Shown piece after piece: positions 1-5,072 of a stretch of DNA of 5,771 bases. A program made the position numbers and the translations under genes. Origin of the DNA: an uncultured Clostridium sp. (GTDB taxonomy: Bacteria; Bacillota; Clostridia; UBA1212; UBA1255); contig USLW01000150.1 in NCBI GenBank assembly GCA_900555605.1, positions 1 to 5,771 on the forward strand. Direction: 5' to 3'. Under the pieces are notes generated by a model. It did not search any database, was not told the DNA's origin, and was given only the letters and a program-made list of their open reading frames with translations. The first letter of the stretch is position 1. Each line of letters opens with the position of its first letter.

Positions 1-1733
1 TCGCTGGTTACGGCTTTTCCGGTACCGATGGCCCAGATAGGCTCATAGGCGATGACGCAGCGGCGCAGCGACGCAGCGTCAACTCCGCTCAGCGCAGCGC
101 GGACCTGATAGTTGATGTGCGCCATGGTAAGCTCCATCTCGCGCTGCTCAAGGCTTTCGCCGACGCAGATGATGGGCTTCATTCCGTACTTAAACGCCGC
201 ATGCGCCTTTTTGTTTACGGTGACATCTGTTTCATTAAAATATTGTCTGCGCTCAGAATGACCAACGATCACATATTCCAGTCCTAAATTTTGCAGCATT
301 GCGCCGGAAACCTCTCCGGTATAAGCACCTTTATCTTCAAAATGCATATTCTGCGCCGCAATTTTGATGGCGCTTCCTTCGGATGCGGTAATCGCCGCAG
401 GAATACAAACAAACGGAACAGCGGCAATGATCTCGTTTTCACTATTTTTAACCGCCTCTTTCAGTTCCATAATGAACTCTACTGTTTCTGCAGGCGTCTT
501 GTTCATCTTCCAGTTGCCGGCAATGACTTTGGTGCGGCTGTTTTTATCCAGCAAACATGCAATTCCGGGCAGTACCTTTCCTTCTAAAAATTCAAGCGAT
601 GCGCCGCCGCCTGTAGAAATATGCGTGATCTTGTCCGCATAGCCCAGCTGCTCCACAGCCGCCGCAGAATCTCCGCCGCCGATAATTGATACAGCGCCGG
701 ATTCCGCCACTGCTTTTGCAATTCTTCTGGTGCCCTCTGCAAAATTCGGGAATTCAAACACCCCCATCGGTCCGTTCCACACCACGGTCTTAGCCTTTGC
801 AATGCATTTTTCGTATTGCTCGATGGTCAGGTTGCCGATATCCATACCGCTCCAGCCGTCCGGCATATCATCGGACGGAACATACATGCGCTCCGCATCA
901 TTGCTGAATTCCTTAGCCACAATACTGCCGATAGGAAGCAGCAGATTTACGCCGCGCCGCTCAGCCTTTGCCATGAGCTCACGGGCCAAGTCAAGCTTGT
1001 CATCCTCACAGATCGAATTTCCGATTTTATATCCTTTGGCCTTTAAGAAGGTATATGCCATTCCGCCGCCGATGATCAGGTCGTCCACCTTATCCAGCAG
1101 GTTGTTGATGACTTCAATTTTATCGGAGACCTTTGCGCCGCCTAAAATTGCAACAAAAGGACGCTCCGGATTTGCAAGGGCTTTTCCCATAATGCTGATT
1201 TCCTTCTGAATCAGGAAACCGGAAACTGCCGGCAGGTAATCCGCCAGTCCGGCCGTGCTGGCATGCGCTCTGTGTGCGGTTCCGAACGCATCATTCACAA
1301 AAATTTCCGCCATACTTGCCAGCTCTTTTGCAAAGGCCGGATCATTCTTCTCCTCTTCTTTATGGAAACGGACATTCTCCAGCATCAGAATTTGACCGTC
1401 CTGCAGCGCGGCGGCCTTTTCCTTGGCATCCGGACCGATTACGTCCGCGGCCTGGATCACAGGCTGGCCCAGCAGCTCGCTCAGGCGTTTTGATGCAGGG
1501 GCCATGGAATATTTCATATTGACTTCGCCCTTGGGCCGTCCCAGATGCGACACAAGAATGATTTTCGCCTTATGCTCTGCCAGATACCGAATGGTCGGCA
1601 GCGCGCCTACGATTCTTTTGTCATCCGTGATATTGCCTTGTGCGTCAAGCGGCACGTTAAAATCCACTCTGACAATGACGCGCTTTCCTTTTACGCAGAT
1701 GTCCTCTACGCTTTTCTTATTGTAGTAACCCAT
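1..1733 (-). CDS. pgk-tpi: Bifunctional phosphoglycerate kinase / triosephosphate isomerase fusion (C-terminus beyond window)
   Basis: One uninterrupted frame of 577 complete codons runs from ATG at 1733 off the left edge. Residues 1-400 are a full-length phosphoglycerate kinase (1,3-bisphosphoglycerate + ADP to 3-phosphoglycerate + ATP). Seen: RVDFNVP (22-28), SHLGRP (62-67), [25 protein letters not shown] with K201, NGPMGVFE and the nucleotide loop GGGDS (352-356). From residue 401 (nt 533) it continues without stop or new start into triosephosphate isomerase: NWKMNK with N407 and K409, VGHSE with H492, and [12 protein letters not shown] with catalytic E564. About 70 residues of TPI should lie beyond the edge, since the family is about 250 long. 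The enzyme is cytosolic and covers the lower and triose steps of glycolysis. The joint reads [18 protein letters not shown], essentially no linker. The ribosome binding site AAGGGAG (1746-1752) is 12 nt from the ATG, rather far. Such a fusion is known in Thermotoga maritima. Identification is secure. Confidence 0.96.
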   Translation of the reverse strand, partial: MGYYNKKSVEDICVKGKRVIVRVDFNVPLDAQGNITDDKRIVGALPTIRYLAEHKAKIILVSHLGRPKGEVNMKYSMAPASKRLSELLGQPVIQAADVIGPDAKEKAAALQDGQILMLENVRFHKEEEKNDPAFAKELASMAEIFVNDAFGTAHRAHASTAGLADYLPAVSGFLIQKEISIMGKALANPERPFVAILGGAKVSDKIEVINNLLDKVDDLIIGGGMAYTFLKAKGYKIGNSICEDDKLDLARELMAKAERRGVNLLLPIGSIVAKEFSNDAERMYVPSDDMPDGWSGMDIGNLTIEQYEKCIAKAKTVVWNGPMGVFEFPNFAEGTRRIAKAVAESGAVSIIGGGDSAAAVEQLGYADKITHISTGGGASLEFLEGKVLPGIACLLDKNSRTKVIAGNWKMNKTPAETVEFIMELKEAVKNSENEIIAAVPFVCIPAAITASEGSAIKIAAQNMHFEDKGAYTGEVSGAMLQNLGLEYVIVGHSERRQYFNETDVTVNKKAHAAFKYGMKPIICVGESLEQREMELTMAHINYQVRAALSGVDAASLRRCVIAYEPIWAIGTGKAVTS

Positions 1734-1745
1734 ATACCAAACACG

Positions 1746-1752
1746 CTCCCTT
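1746..1752 (-). promoter_or_regulatory. Ribosome binding site of pgk-tpi, unusually distant
   Basis: AAGGGAG on the minus strand precedes the ATG at 1733 with a 12-nt gap; 5-9 nt is usual. No in-frame ATG, GTG or TTG lies nearer, and the residues after ATG 1733 fit normal PGK N-termini, so the start stands. The long gap may lower initiation or reflect coupling to the small overlapping frame upstream (inference). Confidence 0.55.
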
Positions 1753-1777
1753 GATAAATTCAAATGCGGTCTCAATC

Positions 1778-1804
1778 GCCGCCGGTATATGCGCTTCCGG
1801 CCGC
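1778..1804 (-). other. Stem-loop in the pgk-tpi leader
   Basis: Minus-strand GCGGCCGG (1804-1797) can pair with CCGGCGGC (1785-1778) as eight positions with one G-G mismatch, around an 11-nt A/T-rich loop. No U-run follows, so it is not an intrinsic terminator. It lies 45 nt before the pgk ATG and might stabilise the mRNA or shape translation; no known riboswitch class is recognised. Confidence 0.3.
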
Positions 1805-1857
1805 ATGATCCCCTGCAAGCTTCTGTTCCACATTTTACCGTTTCACAAAAGCGCATT

Positions 1858-1883
1858 TATTTTATACCTATTATGGTAAAATA
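1858..1883. repeat. Imperfect inverted repeat overlapping the pgk-tpi promoter
   Basis: On the plus strand, TATTTTATACC (1858-1868) and GGTAAAATA (1875-1883) face each other across TATTAT. The arms match except for a 2-nt bulge, and the element spans the -10 box and spacer of the predicted pgk-tpi promoter. A third copy of the arm core, ATTTTACC, lies at 1832-1839 in the leader. Placement is that expected for a repressor operator, but no regulator is known and A/T-rich promoter DNA makes weak symmetry common. Confidence 0.3.
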
Positions 1884-1887
1884 TCAA
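1859..1887 (-). promoter_or_regulatory. Sigma-A-type promoter for pgk-tpi
   Basis: On the minus strand, TTGATA (1887-1882) and TAAAAT (1864-1859) are separated by exactly 17 nt, with five of six consensus matches in the -10 box and four in the -35. It begins 9 nt after the gpsA stop codon in an A/T-rich patch unlike its surroundings. Predicted transcription start is near 1852, giving a leader of roughly 120 nt. This would let pgk-tpi be expressed strongly and independently of the upstream genes. Confidence 0.6.
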
Positions 1888-1895
1888 CCTTTAAT

Positions 1896-2861
1896 TCAGA
1901 ATTCAAACTTATTTTCACGGTCGAACATGCCCATCATGGCGCTTTTCGGATCCACCTTTTCAAACAGAACCTCATAAACTGCTCTTGAAATGGGCAGCTC
2001 GATTCCATACGCCTCGGAAAGCCGCAGCATAGCCTTCGAGGTATCCACGCCCTCAGCCAGCTTTGACATGCCGATTCCTTTGATAAAATTCTCGCCGTAC
2101 ATGCGGTTATGACTGAATTCCGAAAAGAGCGTCGCCTGATAGTCGCCTAAGTGGGAAAGTCCGTAAGCCGTCAGCTCATTACCGCCCATGGCGCGCACCA
2201 GCCGTGAAACCTCCCGCGCGCCTCTTGCCATCAGGGCGCCCTTCAGTCCGGGGCAATCGAAGCCGTCCAGCATACCCGCCGCAATTCCCATCACATTCTT
2301 TGCCGCGGCGCCCACCTCGCAGCCGATCAGATCCTGCCCGTAATAAAAACGGATCAGGCTGCTGTTGAGCTCCCCGACTAAAAACTTTGTCAGCTCGATG
2401 TCCTCTGACCCGATGATCATACAGCTGGGTCTTCCGGCATAAAAGTCCTGTACATGTCCGGGCCCGACCCAGATGGCCACTCTGCTTCCCGGAGAAACCT
2501 CCTCATGGAAAATCTGTGTCAGCCGCTTTCCTGTTTCGCTCTCCAGGCCTTTCATGCAAAGGATAAACACTTTACCCCTCACATCGGCCCGTTTTACCAG
2601 ATCCTTCAGAAAACCGCGGAATTGCTGGGCGCCGATGGAGACCACTACATATTTGGATTTGTCCAAGGCATACAGAAGATCATCTGTCAGCTCGATGGAA
2701 TCCGGAAGCATAATATAATCATTCCGGCGCTCCGCCGCAAAACGCTGATAATCCGGAGAATCCGCCAATCCGTACAGCGTCACGCTGTGGCCTTTCACTG
2801 CGGCGCAGTACCAAGCAATGCAGCTCCCCCATCTTCCCGTACCGACTACTGTTATATTCAT
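1896..2861 (-). CDS. gpsA: NAD(P)H-dependent glycerol-3-phosphate dehydrogenase, divergent form
   Basis: The 321-residue protein has the normal GpsA length. The family reduces dihydroxyacetone phosphate to sn-glycerol 3-phosphate with NAD(P)H, in the cytosol, supplying the phospholipid backbone. Seen: an N-terminal Rossmann motif VVGTGRWGS (5-13), CMKGLES with K104, the catalytic-lysine segment GAAAKNVMGIAAG with K188, GLSHLGD with D240, and HNRMYG with N252 and R253, then the all-helical C-terminal domain ending PISRAVYEVLFEKVDP. Several motifs depart from the standard: VGPGHVQDF (132-140) where GpsA usually has SGPS-x-AxE, and GLSHLGDYQAT where GLAGIGDL-x-T is usual. Catalytic residues appear kept, so it is probably active. 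The start at 2861 has AGGG 7 nt upstream. It sits 162 nt before pgk-tpi, whose TPI domain handles the same substrate. A related 2-hydroxyacid or ketopantoate-type dehydrogenase is a less likely alternative. Confidence 0.9.
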   Translation of the reverse strand: MNITVVGTGRWGSCIAWYCAAVKGHSVTLYGLADSPDYQRFAAERRNDYIMLPDSIELTDDLLYALDKSKYVVVSIGAQQFRGFLKDLVKRADVRGKVFILCMKGLESETGKRLTQIFHEEVSPGSRVAIWVGPGHVQDFYAGRPSCMIIGSEDIELTKFLVGELNSSLIRFYYGQDLIGCEVGAAAKNVMGIAAGMLDGFDCPGLKGALMARGAREVSRLVRAMGGNELTAYGLSHLGDYQATLFSEFSHNRMYGENFIKGIGMSKLAEGVDTSKAMLRLSEAYGIELPISRAVYEVLFEKVDPKSAMMGMFDRENKFEF

Positions 2862-2930
2862 TTCTTTTCCCTATCCTTTCTATGCACACCGCGCACACCG
2901 TTATTGTTTCATGCTTTCCGTCTTTTTCCG

Positions 2931-2959
2931 CGGCAACCCGCATACGCGGCCGGCTGCCG
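2931..2959 (-). other. GC-rich stem-loop between the DUF2156 gene and gpsA
   Basis: In the 126-nt gap, minus-strand CGGCA (2959-2955) pairs with TGCCG (2935-2931), and inside it CCGC pairs with GCGG around a GTAT tetraloop, leaving an internal bulge. What follows is GCGG then an A-run, not U, so it does not look like a terminator for this strand. No convincing promoter is seen in the gap, so gpsA is probably read through from upstream. Possible roles are mRNA processing or stability, or none. Confidence 0.2.
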
Positions 2960-2987
2960 TACACAGCGGAAAGCGCATAAGTACACG

Positions 2988-4013
2988 TCAGAAATCACGT
3001 ATGGTGACAAAATATTTATATAACATTTCATGCGGCCTGTATGACAGCTTCGATTGCCGCAGACCTTCGTCACCTTCATCCTCCTCCCGGTTTACATAAA
3101 CTGCCTGACCCGCCAAGCTGCCGGGAAAACGGCTGGCAATCATCTGATAAGCCCCCTGGTACTGCGTCAGCGCTTTCTCCACGTGTACGTAAAGCGTATC
3201 GCCCATCAGCTCTCCGAATGCAAATGCGACGATCTCCTTTCCCACATACAAGGCCCCGCCCGTCAATCCGAGCTGCTCGAACAGCGGCAGGATTTCACTG
3301 ATCCGCAGCTTTTCCTCTGCCGCCATTCTATCGAGCCAGGCCTTCCGGTGGTTCTGCTCCCCGGCATCCGGTCCAATCCCGTTGGAATTGTACGTCCCGC
3401 AGCCCATCGCATCGTCTGCTGCAGCTTCGGCCGGAGCACGCGGGATGAAATCGGGTCCGTCCATCTGATCAATAAAATGCAGATTCCAAAAGCGGATAAC
3501 CGCTTGCAGGTTGTCCGCTGTAATGGCCTCATAATGATGGTCCGGATAAGTGCGCTGAAAGCTGTTCATATGGTTTCGCGGGCCATGAAGCTTTTTTCCT
3601 CTCATCCCGCCCAATGCCTCCGCCAGATATACATAATCCGAGCGGTCATAATTCATTTCACAAGACATCTGCGAGCCATACCGCTCTCGCAGAAAGGCGG
3701 CTGCCGGGTCCGGTACATTACACAGCCGCAGCGTGCCATCCTCCTCCGGCTTAAGCCGCACGTATTCCCTCAGCGCCGACAATGCATCCTGCACAGATCC
3801 GGTCCCCACCGGAAACGCATAGCAATGCGCTTGTCCGTAAAGCTGCGACTGCAAAAATAAGAATTGGTTCTGCAGCGCATATTTTGTATTAAAAAAAGAA
3901 CGCCACATAAAAATCCCGGCAGGCGTATAGTCGCATGTCCGATACGGCTGCGCAGCTAAATACGGCCGCATTCGGATAATTGCTTCCATATCTATTTTTT
4001 CGAATTTCAGCAC
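2988..4013 (-). CDS. DUF2156 / phosphatidylglycerol lysyltransferase C-terminal-like protein (GNAT fold)
   Basis: This 341-residue protein resembles the stand-alone DUF2156 (LPG_synthase_C) family of Firmicutes. Members share a tandem GNAT-like fold with the catalytic half of MprF-type enzymes, which move aminoacyl groups from tRNA to phosphatidylglycerol; the role of the stand-alone proteins is not established. Seen: N-terminal half with CDYTPAGIFMWR (27-38); the linker RGKKLHGPRNHMNSF (138-152); a C-terminal acyltransferase half with GALYVGKEIVAFAFGEL (253-269), LYVHVEKA (274-281), QGAYQMIASRF and the family signature YVNREED (306-312) with GLRQSKLSYRP (317-327). No transmembrane segment or signal peptide is visible, so it is probably cytosolic. 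Residues 190-224 are a Gly/Ala/Asn/Asp-rich insertion that looks disordered and makes the protein longer than the roughly 300 residues usual. Translation begins at GTG. The substrate cannot be told from sequence. Confidence 0.85.
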   Translation of the reverse strand: MLKFEKIDMEAIIRMRPYLAAQPYRTCDYTPAGIFMWRSFFNTKYALQNQFLFLQSQLYGQAHCYAFPVGTGSVQDALSALREYVRLKPEEDGTLRLCNVPDPAAAFLRERYGSQMSCEMNYDRSDYVYLAEALGGMRGKKLHGPRNHMNSFQRTYPDHHYEAITADNLQAVIRFWNLHFIDQMDGPDFIPRAPAEAAADDAMGCGTYNSNGIGPDAGEQNHRKAWLDRMAAEEKLRISEILPLFEQLGLTGGALYVGKEIVAFAFGELMGDTLYVHVEKALTQYQGAYQMIASRFPGSLAGQAVYVNREEDEGDEGLRQSKLSYRPHEMLYKYFVTIRDF

Positions 4014-4027
4014 ACAACAACTTCCTT
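4011..4027 (-). promoter_or_regulatory. Ribosome binding site and GTG start of the DUF2156 gene
   Basis: Minus-strand AAGGAAG (4027-4021) stands 7 nt before GTG (4013-4011). The next in-frame ATG is codon 9, which has no such site and would cut into the conserved N-terminal strand LKFEKI. The GTG is therefore the better start. Confidence 0.7.
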
Positions 4028-4066
4028 CACATCGCTTTGTTGTACCAAGGTTTCCCTATCCTGCCC

Positions 4067-4095
4067 ATGATACCACGTTCGGCCGGCTCCTGCAA
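4067..4095 (-). promoter_or_regulatory. Candidate promoter for DUF2156 gene and gpsA
   Basis: In the 126-nt gap after the phosphoesterase, TTGCAG (4095-4090) and TATCAT (4072-4067) are 17 nt apart on the minus strand. The -10 box matches five of six consensus bases, while the -35 keeps only TTG. A transcript would start near 4060, leaving a leader of about 47 nt. It is weaker than the pgk-tpi promoter and may be chance; read-through from upstream remains possible. Confidence 0.35.
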
Positions 4096-4139
4096 CCGCC
4101 ATATAGATTTATCAGAGGACGCTCCCCGGAACGGCAGGG

Positions 4140-5024
4140 CTAAAAATACGCCTCGATTTCATACGGCCCCGCAAGGATCTCGCGGTCCACATATAAGGTT
4201 CCGTCCATCCTGGTAAAATGGGCCCATTTTACCAGTGCCGCCATGCCGTTTTCCAATTCCACCGCCGTGATACAGCGCGGATGGACACAGCTTCCGTCAT
4301 TGAAATACAGGGATTCCCCGGGCGGGGGCAAAGCCGGCTTGTGCGTATGCCCTGCAATCAGCATGCACTGATTTTGCGCCGACCAATCGGACAGGCACTG
4401 ATGTACACGGCTTTTTTTATGATAATTTTTCCCCGGATCCGTAGGATCATTTATGCCGGACAGTTCTAAAGGACGCCATAAATAACGAACCAGAAAACGG
4501 GCCAGACGCCATAAGCGGTAGTTCAGAAAGTCAGCCTGATGGCCGTGCGTCAGAAGAATTTCCCGTCCTGTCCGCCGGTGGCGCAGCTTCAGGCTTTCAT
4601 GGATCGCAATATCCGGAAACAGCGCCTTTTTTGTCTGCTCGAATTCATCCTCCACCACGGCATAGCTTTTATAGATACTTTTGCTTTTTTTGGCCATATC
4701 ATGATTTCCGTAAAGCATATAAAGACGCCCCTCCCGGTAAAATCGGGCCATAAGGCTGAAAATATCGCTGTGCATAGTAACAATATCACAGAGACATTTA
4801 TTTTCCCATAGCTCGTCGCCGTCCCCGAGTTCAAAATACGTAAAGCCTTTGATATAATAGTGACGCAGGGCGGCATAACATAAATTCTGGTTACGTGCAA
4901 AATTGTCGGCCCAGCTGCCGTCCCCGCGGTGACAGTCGCTCATAAACACAAGCCGCGATGTGTCATCAAAGGGAATTTCCGGCGCCGTTTGATAAACCCG
5001 ATCCAGTCTTTTTTGAATCGTCAT
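4140..5024 (-). CDS. Calcineurin-like metallophosphoesterase
   Basis: The 294-residue protein carries all blocks of the two-metal calcineurin-like phosphoesterase fold in order: SDCH with D30 and H32, ELGDGDE with D68, YGNHD with N107 and H108, LTHGH with H160 and H162, and AGHTH with H226 and H228. These ligands bind a dinuclear metal centre that hydrolyses phosphomono- or diesters or pyrophosphates. Residues 163-210 form a basic, aromatic insertion (NYRLWRLARFLVRYLWRP) that is likely a helical cap and could touch membrane or lipid. Automated pipelines may call such proteins LpxH, but LpxH enzymes have GNRD where this has GNHD, and Clostridia lack typical lipid A, so that name is not supported. 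No signal peptide is seen, so it is probably cytosolic. It follows the DUF4474 gene by 48 nt, has a weak GGTGA ribosome site 4 nt before ATG, and contains a 26-bp palindrome near its end. Substrate unknown. Confidence 0.9.
   Translation of the reverse strand: MTIQKRLDRVYQTAPEIPFDDTSRLVFMSDCHRGDGSWADNFARNQNLCYAALRHYYIKGFTYFELGDGDELWENKCLCDIVTMHSDIFSLMARFYREGRLYMLYGNHDMAKKSKSIYKSYAVVEDEFEQTKKALFPDIAIHESLKLRHRRTGREILLTHGHQADFLNYRLWRLARFLVRYLWRPLELSGINDPTDPGKNYHKKSRVHQCLSDWSAQNQCMLIAGHTHKPALPPPGESLYFNDGSCVHPRCITAVELENGMAALVKWAHFTRMDGTLYVDREILAGPYEIEAYF
4210..4235. repeat. Perfect 26-bp palindrome inside the phosphoesterase gene
   Basis: CTGGTAAAATGGG is followed directly by its exact reverse complement, with no spacer; the centre is GGGCCC. 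The symmetry stops at both outer flanks. It encodes residues 264-272 (LVKWAHFTR) of the phosphoesterase, about 70 nt before its stop. In mRNA it would fold into an 11-bp stem with a GGCC loop; no U-run follows, so it is not a standard terminator. With equal base frequencies one such palindrome is expected about 0.0001 times in a window this size. Confidence 0.9.
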
Positions 5025-5072
5025 AAAATCACCAAGCCTTTCCGTCCGAAAGCAGTCGTAAAAAGCGCTTCT

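Larger units (their letters stand above)
1717..1833 (-). other. Possible upstream open reading frame overlapping the pgk start (38 codons)
   Basis: The pgk-tpi leader contains a frame from ATG at 1833 to TAA at 1719-1717. It encodes 38 residues, with a second in-frame ATG at 1803 that is preceded by CAGGGG and leaves 29 residues. The product ends [13 protein letters not shown] and I do not recognise it. Its stop lies 14 nt downstream of the pgk start codon A, in a different frame, so ribosomes finishing it would stop on top of the pgk initiation site, a geometry typical of translational coupling. Against it: the ATG at 1833 has no good Shine-Dalgarno, and a frame this short can arise by chance. 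It could equally be non-coding leader. Confidence 0.2.

Noticed and set aside
730..1209. 159-codon plus-strand open frame
   Set aside because: Antisense to the PGK domain, which has intact catalytic motifs on the minus strand.
1896..1930. Terminator after gpsA
   Set aside because: The short A/T-rich symmetry around GAATTC at the gpsA stop has no GC-rich stem or following T-run; the promoter begins almost at once.
2719..2964. 81-codon minus-strand frame starting in the gap before gpsA
   Set aside because: It overlaps the gpsA coding start out of frame; the product is not recognisable and gpsA has its own well-spaced ribosome site.
2454..3023. 189-codon plus-strand open frame spanning the gpsA start and the gap before it
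   Set aside because: Mostly antisense to gpsA; no ribosome site and low-complexity basic, His-rich product.
3054..3860. 268-codon plus-strand open frame
   Set aside because: It lies wholly opposite the DUF2156 gene, whose family signatures are clear; the plus-strand product is Arg/His/Cys-rich with no recognisable motif, as expected for an antisense shadow.
4011..4047. Possible 13-codon TTG-started leader peptide overlapping the DUF2156 start
   Set aside because: AGGG precedes the TTG and the stop overlaps the GTG start, but frames this short appear by chance and nothing else supports translation.
2866..4062. 12-bp direct repeat TTTCCCTATCCT at 2866-2877 and 4051-4062
   Set aside because: About one exact 12-bp repeat is expected by chance in a window this long, and one copy simply serves as the gpsA ribosome binding site.
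4140..5024. Naming the phosphoesterase LpxH
   Set aside because: It has GNHD rather than the GNRD block of LpxH, and the presumed host group lacks typical lipid A; only the broad family is supported.
5025..5072. Hairpin CTTTC/GAAAG in the gap before the phosphoesterase
   Set aside because: Only five base pairs and no T-run; indistinguishable from chance.
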